Shown here piece after piece: positions 7,478 to 17,341 of a stretch of 34,160 bases of DNA (positions are counted from its first letter, which is position 1; each line of letters starts with the position of its first letter). Under the pieces are notes generated by a model. The model saw only the letters and a list, made by a program, of their open reading frames with translations. It did no database searches and had not been told where the DNA came from. The stretch comes from Phycisphaerales bacterium UBA1161 (GTDB taxonomy: Bacteria; Planctomycetota; Phycisphaerae; Tepidisphaerales; Tepidisphaeraceae). The translations under genes were made by a program, and so were the position numbers. The DNA is taken from positions 15,228-49,387 of the forward strand of contig DBZL01000063.1 in assembly GCA_002311745.1 (NCBI GenBank), read 5' to 3'.

Positions 7478-8947
7478 GTGTTTGAAGCATTGACGGACAA
7501 ATTCAGCGGGGTGTTCCGAGGCCTCTCGGGACGCGGACGCATCAGCGAAGAAAATATCCGCGAGTCGATGCGGTCGGTGCGCACGGCCCTCCTGGAGGCG
7601 GATGTCAATTTCAAAGTCGTCAACGACTTTGTCGATCAGGTGATCCAGAAAGCGATTGGGCAGGAAGTGATCAAGAGCCTTCAGCCGGGGGAGCTGATGG
7701 TGAAGATCTGCTTCGACGAACTGCTGAACCTGCTGGGGCCGGTGGACACGCGGATCTATTTCGTGCAGCCGGGTCCAACGGTGATCATGATGTGCGGGCT
7801 GCAAGGCTCGGGCAAAACGACCACGTGCGCCAAGCTGGCCAAATTCCTGGTGGGCAAGGGACATCATCCGTTGTTGGCGGCGGCGGACTTGCAGCGACCG
7901 GCGGCGGTGGAGCAGTTGCGGGTGGTGGGCCAACAGGTGGACGTGCCGGTGTACGCGGATGAGACGCGGGTGGCGTCGCACGGGCAGGTTGGGCGCGGGG
8001 CGGCGGTGGCGGTGTGCCGGGCGGCGATCAGCCAGGCCAAATCCACCGGACGGGACGTGGTGATCCTGGATACCGCGGGTCGGCTGCACATCGACGAGCA
8101 GCTCATGGGGGAGCTGCGCGACATCAACGCGCAGCTGCACGCGCAGCAGATTTACCTGGTCCTGGACGCGATGAGCGGACAGGACGCGGTCAACAGCGCC
8201 AAGGCGTTCAACGAGCAACTCGAGTTGGATGGGCTGATCCTGACCAAGCTGGACAGCGACACGCGGGGCGGGGCGCTTTTGTCGGCGAAGATGGTCACGG
8301 GCAAACCGGTCAAGTTCCTGGGCGTGGGCGAGAAGCTGGAGGCGCTGGAGGAGTTCCGGCCGGAGGGAATGGCGTCGCGCATCCTGGGGATGGGCGACAT
8401 CATCGGCCTGGTGACCGAGGCGCAGCAGAAATTCGACGCGGAGGAAGCGGCCAGGCTCCAGGCGAAGATGGACAAGGGCCAGTTCACGCTGGACGACTTC
8501 ATGGCCCAGATGGGCCAGATCAAGAAGCTGGGGCCGATCGGAAAAGTGATGGGAATGATCCCCGGAATGAGCGAGCTGACGAAGCAGGTCGCCATGAACG
8601 ACGGGGACGTCGAGCAACAGATGTCGCACATGCGGGCGATCTACGATTCGATGACGCGCGGCGAGCGGAAGAAGCCGGAACTGTTGGACGCCGGGCGGAG
8701 GCGGCGAATCTCCGTGGGCGCCGGCGTGCCGCTGAACGCGGTCGGGCAATTCGTCAAGCAGTTCGAGGGGGCGCGCGACATGATGCGAGCCGTGGGCGGA
8801 ATGGGAATGATGGGAAAGATGCGACTGATGAAATCGCTGATGTCCGGGGAACTGTCCAACCTGGGCATGCCGGGCGGACCCATGATCAGAACCAAGAGAT
8901 CCGGGTTCATGGAAAAGAAGGATCGGAATAAGAAAAAGAAACGCTGA
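7478..8947 (+). CDS. ffh: Signal recognition particle protein Ffh (SRP54)
   Basis: Ffh is the GTPase of the signal recognition particle; it binds signal peptides and the SRP RNA and delivers ribosomes to FtsY at the membrane. The 489-residue product has the NG domain with G1 GLQGSGKTT (107-115), then DLQRPAAVEQL, the DTAGRLH G3 block and TKLDSDTRGG. The methionine-rich M domain from about residue 330 contains the RNA-binding stretch GRRRRIS and runs such as MMGKMRLMKSLM. A GTG start at 7478 with GAGG 6 bases upstream gives the normal N-terminus MFEALTDKF. recX follows with a TGATG overlap, so they share a message. The SRP RNA gene was not found here. Confidence 0.97.
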   Translation: MFEALTDKFSGVFRGLSGRGRISEENIRESMRSVRTALLEADVNFKVVNDFVDQVIQKAIGQEVIKSLQPGELMVKICFDELLNLLGPVDTRIYFVQPGPTVIMMCGLQGSGKTTTCAKLAKFLVGKGHHPLLAAADLQRPAAVEQLRVVGQQVDVPVYADETRVASHGQVGRGAAVAVCRAAISQAKSTGRDVVILDTAGRLHIDEQLMGELRDINAQLHAQQIYLVLDAMSGQDAVNSAKAFNEQLELDGLILTKLDSDTRGGALLSAKMVTGKPVKFLGVGEKLEALEEFRPEGMASRILGMGDIIGLVTEAQQKFDAEEAARLQAKMDKGQFTLDDFMAQMGQIKKLGPIGKVMGMIPGMSELTKQVAMNDGDVEQQMSHMRAIYDSMTRGERKKPELLDAGRRRRISVGAGVPLNAVGQFVKQFEGARDMMRAVGGMGMMGKMRLMKSLMSGELSNLGMPGGPMIRTKRSGFMEKKDRNKKKKR

Positions 8948-9447
8948 TGAAAGCCGTCTTGAACCACCCGGCCGAGCAAGCGAAACAGAAATGCCTGAAT
9001 CGCGCGATGCGGATATTGGCGCGTCGCCTGCACAGCCGGCGGCAGTTGCAGCAGAAACTGCGGCGGCATTGGAGCGCGGCGGTCGTCGCCGAGGCGCTGC
9101 GGGAATTGCGGCGGTTCGAGTACCTGGATGATCGGCGATTTGCACGGGCGATGGCGTGCGCATCGGTCGAAAAACACCATGGGCGGCAACGGGCGATGGT
9201 GGATTTGATGCGCAGCGGAGTGGCCAACGATGTCGCGCAGCAGGCGCTGCAAGAGGCGTACGAAGGGCAGGACCAGGTGCAGATGGCGCGCCAACTGGCG
9301 GCCCAACATGCGCGGCGATTGCGCGGGCTGGATGCACCCACGGCTCGGCGGCGATTGATGGGGCTGCTGCAGCGGCGCGGGTTCGATTACGAAACGGTGC
9401 GGCCGATCCTGGATGAGCTGTGGCGCGGCGGTGACTTCGATCCGTAG
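8947..9447 (+). CDS. recX: RecX-family regulatory protein
   Basis: RecX proteins bind RecA filaments and restrain recombinase activity. The 166-residue product shows the RecX three-helix repeats: an ARRLHSRRQLQQKL block, then the typical LRRFEYLDDRRFARAMA, and a final repeat ending in RRGFDYETVRPILDEL. Size fits the family. Its ATG overlaps the ffh stop (TGATG), so translation is probably coupled. RecA is not in the window, so the link to recA seen in many bacteria is absent here; the gene instead sits behind ffh. The family assignment is strong; activity on RecA is taken from the family. Confidence 0.88.
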   Translation: MKAVLNHPAEQAKQKCLNRAMRILARRLHSRRQLQQKLRRHWSAAVVAEALRELRRFEYLDDRRFARAMACASVEKHHGRQRAMVDLMRSGVANDVAQQALQEAYEGQDQVQMARQLAAQHARRLRGLDAPTARRRLMGLLQRRGFDYETVRPILDELWRGGDFDP

Positions 9448-9451
9448 GGAC

Positions 9452-10276
9452 ATGTCGGCAAGGCCAATCGAGCAATGGTTCACGGAGGCGACGGCGCGTT
9501 GGCCGGCGGTGCAGTGGCCGCGCCAGGCGTACGTGCAGCATCTGGGACGGGAGTCGCCCCCCTACCCGGTGGACCTGTACCTGGCGGGGGCGGCGGGGCA
9601 TCGGCTGGACGCGGCGTGGGAGGCGATCGAATCGGATTTGGGGAATAAGGCGCGGGCGGTTCTGCATCGCCAGCCATCCGCGGATATGACCGCGGAGGAG
9701 CTGTGGGCGGAGGCGATCCTGCGTCTGCTGGCGGAGGACATGGAGCGGCCGGTCTTGGCGGATGGGCGCCGGCCAGCGATGATCATCCGCTACCGCGGGC
9801 TGGTGCAACTGCTCAATTACCTGATCGTGATCGCCAAGCGCGTGGGGATCGGGCGAAAGCGGCGGATGAAGCCGACGCTGTCGCTGTCGGGGACGGGGCC
9901 GACGGACGATCCGCACGACGTGGCCCAGAATGGGCCGACGCCGGCGCAGAGCCTGGAATCGTCCGAGGATGCGACGGAGTTGGCGGCGGCGGTGAGGGCG
10001 GCGTACGGGCAGCTGTCGGCCGAGCAGAAGTTCTTGATCGCCATGGTTTATCGGAACGGGATGAAACAGAAGCAGGCGGGGGCGATGCTGGGCTGGAGCG
10101 AATTCAAGACGTGCCGGAGCCTGGCGGCGGCGATGGAAAGCCTGCGAAAATCAATCGCCCGGTGGGCCGGCGCCGATTGGAACGGCCCGCTGGCGGCGGC
10201 TTGGGAACAATGTCTGCAAATTTGCTGGAACGACGTGCAAGTGCCGTCAACAAACGCTTCTAAAAAATCCGCATAG
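9452..10276 (+). CDS. Putative RNA polymerase sigma factor, ECF-like
   Basis: The 274-residue product shows two weak but ordered sigma-70 signatures. A region-2-like part (about residues 70-130) contains AEELWAEAILRLLA and a YRGLVQLLNYLIVIAKR segment, resembling sigma proteins in which a 'GxGxLxxWLRxxAxR' helix follows region 2.1. A region-4-like helix-turn-helix (about 185-235) contains LSAEQKFLIAMVYRNGMKQKQ followed by LGWSEFKTCRSLAAAMESL. A Pro/Thr/Ser-rich linker separates them. I chose the ATG at 9452, 4 bases after the recX stop; in-frame ATG 9413 and GTG 9431 lie inside recX. The next gene, 10 bases downstream, encodes a membrane protein that looks like its anti-sigma factor. Target promoters are unknown. 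Confidence 0.62.
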   Translation: MSARPIEQWFTEATARWPAVQWPRQAYVQHLGRESPPYPVDLYLAGAAGHRLDAAWEAIESDLGNKARAVLHRQPSADMTAEELWAEAILRLLAEDMERPVLADGRRPAMIIRYRGLVQLLNYLIVIAKRVGIGRKRRMKPTLSLSGTGPTDDPHDVAQNGPTPAQSLESSEDATELAAAVRAAYGQLSAEQKFLIAMVYRNGMKQKQAGAMLGWSEFKTCRSLAAAMESLRKSIARWAGADWNGPLAAAWEQCLQICWNDVQVPSTNASKKSA

Positions 10277-10878
10277 TCATAATCCCATGACGCGACAACT
10301 CCCACGAAATGCCGATGAACTGGTCCGCGTGCTGCAAGGGGCGCTGGGGCAGCGGGCGGGGCCGGAGCCGATCGACGAGGAACAGTTGGCGCTGCTGTGC
10401 GAGGGGAGGATCGAGGCGATCGACGCGGAAGCCCGTGGACGATTGCTGGAGCAAATCGCGGCCGATCCGGCGGCGGCGCAGGTGGTGGCCGAGCTGCGGG
10501 CATTGGGCTGGGGATCGGAACGAGGGCGCGGTGATGCGGGGACGATGACGCTGCGACTGTGCGCCTGGGCGTGGGCGGCGGCGGCATGCCTGGTGATCGC
10601 GCTGGGCACGTGGCGAGTGATGGCCCCGCCGCTGGCGGCGCCGATGCAGGCGAGGCAAATTTCCCCGCCGCCGCAGACGACGGGACCGGGGTTTGCCGTG
10701 GAGCCCAATCCAACCAACGCGGGCGAGCAGCGTACCCCCCCGCCGCAGAAGGTCGCGCCGACGCCGCAGCCGAAGCCAGCCCCGCGGGCTGGGGCTTGGG
10801 CGTTAAGGGATATGGCGCTGGTTGGCGCCGCGATCATCGTGGTGCTGCTGACGATTCCGACAGTTCAGTGGATTCGGT

Positions 10879-12303
<1,425 letters not shown>

Positions 12304-12356
12304 GCCGCACCTCGCTAGAGAAGGAAAACGGCATTATCAGCCGACCCAAGAGCAAA

Positions 12357-14390
12357 TCAATCAGGAGCCACCCGGCGACCCGGCGGCTCGGGCTGGAGGT
12401 CGATGCGATAGACCAGGCCCGCTTCATTTTGAAAAATCTGTCGAAAGTGCCGGGGATCGTCGCGGGCCAAGTCGGCCTCGGGTGGTCGGCCGTCCGCGCC
12501 GACGAGCAGGTATTGGGCGCCGGCGTCGGCGAGATGGCGCAGCCAGGCGTCGCGGTCAACGACTCGATTGGCGGCGGCGGTGGCGGCATCGGCGATCTGC
12601 TCGCCCGACAGATGCGGCGGCATGGTTAAATCCCGGATCGAGAGCTTGGAGACAAGAGGCGCGTAGATGACTTTGCGGCGGTGATCGAAGCCGAAGAGGG
12701 GATAGATCATGAACTGATTGGCGTAGGCGAGGGTGGCGGAGGCAGGGATGTTTTGATCGGCGAAGGTCCACAAGTCGCCCTTGGGCCCATAGGCGATGTA
12801 CCACAGGGCGGGGATGGCGGCGCGGTAATCGGCCAGGTAGGCGGGCCAAAGGGTCAAAGCAAAAAAGGCGGCGATGGCGACGAGGAGAGAGGCGGCGCGC
12901 GGGATGCCGCGGCGCAGGCCCAGGACCTCCACGTCCAGCCGCCACAGCAGCAGGCCAGCGACCACGGTCAGGGCGGCTGCGGCGCAGAAAATTGCGATGT
13001 CAGCAAGATGGGCTGAGGAAAAACTTGTACCCACGGCCAAGGCGGCGATCACCAGAGAGACGGCTTGCAGCCACGGCGCACCGGCCAGAGCGGTCGCGGC
13101 GGCGGCAAACATCAGGACAAACACCGGCAGAACAAACCGCACTTCCGCATAAGGCGATAGGTAGCGGAAAAGCAGCAATCCGATCGGCGGACCCAGGATC
13201 AGCAGCCGACGCTGGGGATCGGCCAATAGCGATCTGGCGGTTCGCAGCAGCGCCGCCGCCCAAGCCAGGGCCAGCAGGATAAACAGAGCTGGCGGCATGC
13301 CGAAATATCCCTCCATGAGGGTTGCCCGCAGGCCGCGCGGAGCTGCCAGCAGGCGGCTGGGAGAGACGGAAAACAGACCGGGAAAGTGGATCAAGCCCAG
13401 GTTCACGGTAACGGGGAAAACCGGATTGCCCGTCAGAATCCAGTTGCGCAAGTACCACGGGCCGGCCAGCATGAGCATCGCGCCGATGGCACAGGTCCAA
13501 TGCCGCCAGCGCCAGCGAGCACGAAGTGGCGCATCCAGCGCCAGAAGGAACATCGGCAGAGCCAAAAGTGCCGTGTATTTGGTGGCGAGCATGAGCCCCA
13601 AGGCGATACCGATGCGCGCGGCGGAAAACGGCTGATGGAGGTTGTCGGCGGCCAGGTTTGCGGCAACGACGCAAAAGAACGCGGCGACAAACAGATCATC
13701 CTTGGCCAAGTCGCTTTGGCTAAGCAGCGGGCGAGACAGGACGGCGGCGAGAGCGAGGATGGCGGCGGCGGGCGTCGAGCCGCCACAGCGGCGGCCAAGC
13801 TGAATCAGGGAAAAGAAAATCAGCAGCAATGGACCGATCTGCACGAACCTGGCCAGAGCGTCGTTGCCCACCGGAGCCAGGAGAAAGCAACCGAAGAGCG
13901 AGCCAGCCAAGGGGGAGTAAGTGTTGGCGGGATTGAAAAACCAAGTCGCAAAGAGATCGATGCGGCGATGCTGGAGCCACTGCACGGCCGCGGGCAAATG
14001 GTAGGTCAGGGCATCGGTGGCCAGGGGCGGAACCAAACGCTCGGTATAGACGAACGCGCCGATGTAACCGATCACGAAAAGCACACAGGCCAGGACGACG
14101 ATTCGATCAAACGGCTGCAAGGGCGTCAGTGGCATGGGCCGCCCCGCCGCCAGCCACGCAAGGATGCAGAAGGCACCGACGAAAACCGTGATCGACCCAG
14201 GTGAGAGAAACCCCAATACACCCGGAATGCCCACGGCAAGGTATTGGGCGAGATACGTCAGCAGAAGCGCATCGGGGATGGCATCCAAGGGCGGGCTGAA
14301 CCGTCGAGCCAGGCGATATCCCACGGCCAGAGGAGCGGCGCACAGCAGCAGCGCCCAGGCGAGATGCCACTGCTCAGCCCCGATTCCCAT
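12357..14390 (-). CDS. Polytopic membrane protein, GT-C glycosyltransferase-like
   Basis: The 677-residue product is a multi-spanning membrane protein with roughly 12 or more hydrophobic helices and a soluble C-terminal domain of about 150 residues. An acidic motif after the first loop region (ATDALTYHLPAAVQWLQHRR) and the NTYSPLAGSLFG block resemble undecaprenyl- or dolichyl-phosphate-sugar-dependent GT-C enzymes. The LAKDDLF, LATKYTALLALP and GPWYLRNWILTGNPVFP blocks point the same way. Substrate and product are unknown. I chose the ATG at 14390 (GGAAG about 10 bases upstream). A longer frame running to 14537 would overlap the next gene upstream, which has a convincing protein signature. 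It lies 53 bases upstream of fumC on the same strand. Confidence 0.72.
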   Translation of the reverse strand: MGIGAEQWHLAWALLLCAAPLAVGYRLARRFSPPLDAIPDALLLTYLAQYLAVGIPGVLGFLSPGSITVFVGAFCILAWLAAGRPMPLTPLQPFDRIVVLACVLFVIGYIGAFVYTERLVPPLATDALTYHLPAAVQWLQHRRIDLFATWFFNPANTYSPLAGSLFGCFLLAPVGNDALARFVQIGPLLLIFFSLIQLGRRCGGSTPAAAILALAAVLSRPLLSQSDLAKDDLFVAAFFCVVAANLAADNLHQPFSAARIGIALGLMLATKYTALLALPMFLLALDAPLRARWRWRHWTCAIGAMLMLAGPWYLRNWILTGNPVFPVTVNLGLIHFPGLFSVSPSRLLAAPRGLRATLMEGYFGMPPALFILLALAWAAALLRTARSLLADPQRRLLILGPPIGLLLFRYLSPYAEVRFVLPVFVLMFAAAATALAGAPWLQAVSLVIAALAVGTSFSSAHLADIAIFCAAAALTVVAGLLLWRLDVEVLGLRRGIPRAASLLVAIAAFFALTLWPAYLADYRAAIPALWYIAYGPKGDLWTFADQNIPASATLAYANQFMIYPLFGFDHRRKVIYAPLVSKLSIRDLTMPPHLSGEQIADAATAAANRVVDRDAWLRHLADAGAQYLLVGADGRPPEADLARDDPRHFRQIFQNEAGLVYRIDLQPEPPGRRVAPD

Positions 14391-14421
14391 GGCATCATCT
14401 TCCGGCGGCAGTGGCGAAGGT

Positions 14422-14748
14422 TCAACCCGATCGCGGCAGCACGAGTCGGGTGCCATCGTCGAGCACGACCGTCCATTGGTCGGCGGAAATGGCGATGGAT
14501 TGGACGTGCCCGGCGGCGACACGGCGGACCTGGCCACGATTCCCGGAAACGGGGCCTTCGTAATCCAGGTAATCGCGGCGATGCTCGCCCAGGGGCGTGA
14601 AGGCGTCGGCGGGCTGCGGCGGCCAGTGCGGACATCGCCAGGTCGCCAGGGGCGAGCCGGGGGCGGTTTCCATCATGACATCAAAGTGCGGCTGCCCGAT
14701 CCCGGTGTGATGCAACACGACGTAACGCAATAAGCCAGCTTGTGTCAT
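14422..14748 (-). CDS. LigD 3'-phosphoesterase-like small protein
   Basis: The 108-residue protein resembles the 3'-phosphoesterase domain found at the N-terminus of some DNA ligase D proteins. It has RYVVLHHTGIGQPHFDVMME, matching the family's His...His-hydrophobic-Asp...Glu pattern. It also has LATWR and the C-terminal YLDYEGPVSGNRGQVRRV, comparable to the DxEGxxPxGxYG block of LigD. No ligase or polymerase domain is attached and no Ku gene is nearby. Its ATG overlaps the aldo/keto reductase stop (ATGA at 14745-14748), so translation is probably coupled. In family terms it may clean 3' DNA or RNA ends; this is inferred and the catalytic residues need alignment to confirm. Confidence 0.72.
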   Translation of the reverse strand: MTQAGLLRYVVLHHTGIGQPHFDVMMETAPGSPLATWRCPHWPPQPADAFTPLGEHRRDYLDYEGPVSGNRGQVRRVAAGHVQSIAISADQWTVVLDDGTRLVLPRSG

Positions 14749-15818
14749 GGCGATGCCAGAAGAACCGGGGGCGGAACGTAACTGCTGCGGACGTGACCGG
14801 CGGGATCAAGGCTGCTTTTCAGATCGCAGGGATGCGCCTCTTCGCCCAAGTGCCAATCGCGGGCGTAATCCTCGGCCAACTGCCGCATCTCGGCCTGACT
14901 CAGCGGCGGCTTGTCCACCGACTGTGCGGCTTCCTTGATCTCGGCTTCGTCCAGGAGCGTGCCGGTGATGCTGGTCAGGGCGCTATCCATGAGCAGCCAT
15001 TGGCAGGCGAGCTGATGCACGGTCATGCCGTGGTCGGAGGCGTAGTGGCGGATCAGTTCCAGCTTCTTGAGGCCGTAGATTTTCCAGGACTGGTCGCGGA
15101 ACTTGCGGTGATCGCTGGCGCCGATCGTGGTATCGGGGCGAACCTTGTCCTTGAGGATGCCGCTATTGTCGTGGACGCGGGCCAGCACGCCGGCGCGGCA
15201 GGCGCGGGCAACCTGGCAGAACTCGTGGCCGGGGTCCTGCTCGAAAAGATTGAAAACGGTCTGCACGGCCTTGGCGTTGTGGTCGGTGAGGGCCTTGATC
15301 CCCTCCTCGCGCCAGCCGATGGCCGGGCCCAGGGACACGCCCCAGACTTTGATCTTGCCTTCGCCCTTGAGTCTCTCCAATTCGGCGAACAAATCGTCGC
15401 GGAATTGCGGGAGCTTGATGTTGTGGGCCATGTACAAGTCGATCACGTCTGTGCCGAGGCGCTGGAGGGATTTCTCGAGCGCGAAGCGGAGGAATCTTGG
15501 CGAGAAATCCTGCTTGCGTTCTCGGTGGCTGGCGGAGTCGCCGGGGTCGGAGTAAAAGTCGTAGCCGAATTTCCCGCCCACTTCGACTTTGTCGCGCCCA
15601 ACGGTTTGCAGGAATCGGCCCAAAAGGGATTCGGCCCGGCCGTTGCCGTAGGCGTCGCCGCAGTCGAAGAAGGTGATGCCCTGATCGAAGGCGAATTTCA
15701 TGAGGCGCCGTGCGGCGTCGTCGGTGTAGTGCCCCCACCAATCCACGCCGAAGGGCCAGCAGCCGAGGCTGATGGCGGAGACTTCCAAAGACGTGTTGCC
15801 GAAGGTGCGACGTTCCAT
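14745..15818 (-). CDS. Aldo/keto reductase family oxidoreductase
   Basis: The 357-residue product belongs to the NADPH-dependent aldo/keto reductases, which reduce carbonyl groups. It begins with the typical RTFGNTSLEVSAISLGCWPFG. The catalytic tetrad is visible as Asp and Tyr in FFDCGDAYGNGRAESLLG, Lys in the GGKFGYD block and His in LYMAHNI. The later blocks KALTDHNAKAVQTVFNLF and SITGT also fit the fold. It has an extended C-terminus beyond the barrel with a Pro-rich end. The substrate is unknown. Its stop overlaps the start of the phosphoesterase-like gene, and both may share a message. No clear ribosome site precedes the ATG at 15818. Confidence 0.92.
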   Translation of the reverse strand: MERRTFGNTSLEVSAISLGCWPFGVDWWGHYTDDAARRLMKFAFDQGITFFDCGDAYGNGRAESLLGRFLQTVGRDKVEVGGKFGYDFYSDPGDSASHRERKQDFSPRFLRFALEKSLQRLGTDVIDLYMAHNIKLPQFRDDLFAELERLKGEGKIKVWGVSLGPAIGWREEGIKALTDHNAKAVQTVFNLFEQDPGHEFCQVARACRAGVLARVHDNSGILKDKVRPDTTIGASDHRKFRDQSWKIYGLKKLELIRHYASDHGMTVHQLACQWLLMDSALTSITGTLLDEAEIKEAAQSVDKPPLSQAEMRQLAEDYARDWHLGEEAHPCDLKSSLDPAGHVRSSYVPPPVLLASP

Positions 15819-16043
15819 GGCTGGCGAATGATAGGGGCCTTGGACGACCGTGTCACCGCTTTGAACACCACCGCGGCGAGCAAGAGGGCAACCAAATCGC
15901 CGAGAATTAGAATCTGCATCTCCCTGTCACGAATGTCCCGGAATGACGCGAAAAGATTGTGCGAATGGCGGTGCGTCTACCAAAAAACGCTGACATTGGG
16001 CGGCAAGAGTCTTTCTTGAGGTCCGTCCGACGAATCCGTTGAT

Positions 16044-16067
16044 TTGCGACGCGCGTCGCAAGCGACG
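16044..16067. repeat. Overlapping palindromes downstream of rho
   Basis: TTGCGACGCGCGTCGCAA (16044-16061) is a perfect 18-base palindrome. Its right half also pairs with what follows, as GCGTCGC-AA-GCGACGC (16053-16067). The two hairpins share bases and exclude each other. They lie 35 bases beyond the rho stop on the rho message strand. No T-run follows on either strand, so this is not a standard intrinsic terminator. The rest of the 15819-16101 gap shows nothing I can name. Confidence 0.6.
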
Positions 16068-16101
16068 CGGCTAAACAAATGCGCGCGGGGGAAGGTTTTG
16101 G

Positions 16102-17208
16102 CTACGCCTTGGGGGCGGCGGCGGCGTAGAGATCGGCGTTGGTTTTCTGCTTGGCCATGACGTCCAGCAGGGTCTTCATCGCTGGAACCGGCGACATGCT
16201 GCTGAGCAGGCGGCGGATGTGGCGGGCGGCGGTCAGGTCCTTGGGGGAAAGCAACAGCTCCTCCTTGCGGGTGCCGCTGGCGGCGATGTCCAGGGCGGGC
16301 CAGATGCGCTGGTTGGCCAGGTTGCGGTCGAGCACCAACTCCATGTTCCCCGTGCCCTTGAATTCCTCGAAGATGACCTGGTCCATGCGGCTGCCGGTGT
16401 CGATCAGGCAGGTGGCCAAGATGGTGAGGCTGCCGCCGTTTTCGATTTTTCTCGCCGCGCCGAAGAGGCGTTTGGGGATTTCCAGGGCGCGGTTGTCCAG
16501 CCCGCCGGAGAGGGTTCGTCCGCCGCTGGGGCCGCCGGTGTTGAAGGCGCGGCCCACGCGCGTCAGAGAATCCAAAAGCACGACGATGTTCTTGCCGAAT
16601 TCCACTTCGCGCTTGCAGCGCTCGATGACCAATTGGGCCAGGTCGAGGTGTTTTTCAACCGTGTTGTCGTTGCTGGAGGCGTAGACGATGCCCGGGACGT
16701 TGCGCTTCATATCCGTGACTTCCTCGGGACGTTCGTCCACGAGCAGGAGCACGAGCTTGACGTCCGGGTAGTTGTGGTGGATTCCGCGGGCGATGTTTTG
16801 CAGGAGGATGGTTTTCCCGGTGCGAGGCGGGGCGACGATCAGGCCGCGCTGGCCGAAACCCACGGGGGCCAGGATGTCGATGATGCGCGTGGTGAACTCG
16901 GTTGGGTTATGCTCCAGGCGCATAACCGGCTGGGGATCGAGCGGCGTGCCGTCGTAGATCGCGGCGGTCTGGACGTAATCCTCGGGCGGGCGGCCCTCAA
17001 TGGCCTGGACCTCGGTAATGACCGCACCGTGGGGGACTCCGCGCACCAGCAGTCCGGGCCGGAGTTTGAGCTCGCGGATCAGCCGGCGGGGAATGACGCC
17101 GCGGTGGATGGGCCGCAGGAGGTGGATCGGATCGCGCAACTGCCCGTCCTGACGCAGGTCGGGAATGTGCAGGATGCCTTCCAGAGTGTCACTGGTGAGC
17201 GTGTGCAT
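16102..17208 (-). CDS. rho: Transcription termination factor Rho, short form
   Basis: Rho is the hexameric RNA-dependent ATPase that ends transcription. The ATPase core is intact: P-loop APPRTGKT (126-133), LVDERPEEVTDM with the catalytic Glu, LLDSLTRVGRAFN, the secondary RNA-binding loop GRTLSGGLD, and EEFKGTGNMELVLDR. It is only 368 residues, against 419 for E. coli Rho. The N-terminal helix bundle is missing. In the primary RNA-binding domain, the RNP-1-like GFGFLR of E. coli Rho is replaced by DGQLRDP (21-27), with no aromatic residue. The start is certain, because an in-frame TAG lies 15 codons upstream of the ATG at 17208. It is divergent from yqeY. A short stem (CGGGG-CACTA-CCCCG, about 17246-17260) lies in its leader region. 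Confidence 0.94.
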   Translation of the reverse strand: MHTLTSDTLEGILHIPDLRQDGQLRDPIHLLRPIHRGVIPRRLIRELKLRPGLLVRGVPHGAVITEVQAIEGRPPEDYVQTAAIYDGTPLDPQPVMRLEHNPTEFTTRIIDILAPVGFGQRGLIVAPPRTGKTILLQNIARGIHHNYPDVKLVLLLVDERPEEVTDMKRNVPGIVYASSNDNTVEKHLDLAQLVIERCKREVEFGKNIVVLLDSLTRVGRAFNTGGPSGGRTLSGGLDNRALEIPKRLFGAARKIENGGSLTILATCLIDTGSRMDQVIFEEFKGTGNMELVLDRNLANQRIWPALDIAASGTRKEELLLSPKDLTAARHIRRLLSSMSPVPAMKTLLDVMAKQKTNADLYAAAAPKA

Positions 17209-17310
17209 GCAAATAGAACTCGAAACGTCTGTGGGAAAGGATCCGGGGCACTACCCCGCTACCGAGTGCAAATCACGTATGCGATGAGATATATGCTTCG
17301 GTAGAATGCC

Positions 17311-17335
17311 TATTATACGACGAAAAACTCAGGAG
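17311..17335 (+). promoter_or_regulatory. Possible -10 and ribosome site of yqeY
   Basis: In the 133-base gap between divergent rho and yqeY, TATTAT (17311-17316) looks like a -10 box, but there is no good -35 box. AGGAG (17331-17335) is a strong ribosome site 6 bases before the ATG at 17342. Confidence 0.45.
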
Positions 17336-17341
17336 TAAAAC

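Noticed and set aside
7355..9916. 853-codon minus-strand frame opposite ffh, recX and the sigma-like gene
   Set aside because: Arg/His/Pro/Gln-rich, no domain, and antisense to three supported genes.
15698..15919. 73-codon minus-strand frame with a hydrophobic start, overlapping the aldo/keto reductase start
   Set aside because: Half of it is out-of-frame reductase sequence and there is no ribosome site; probably chance.
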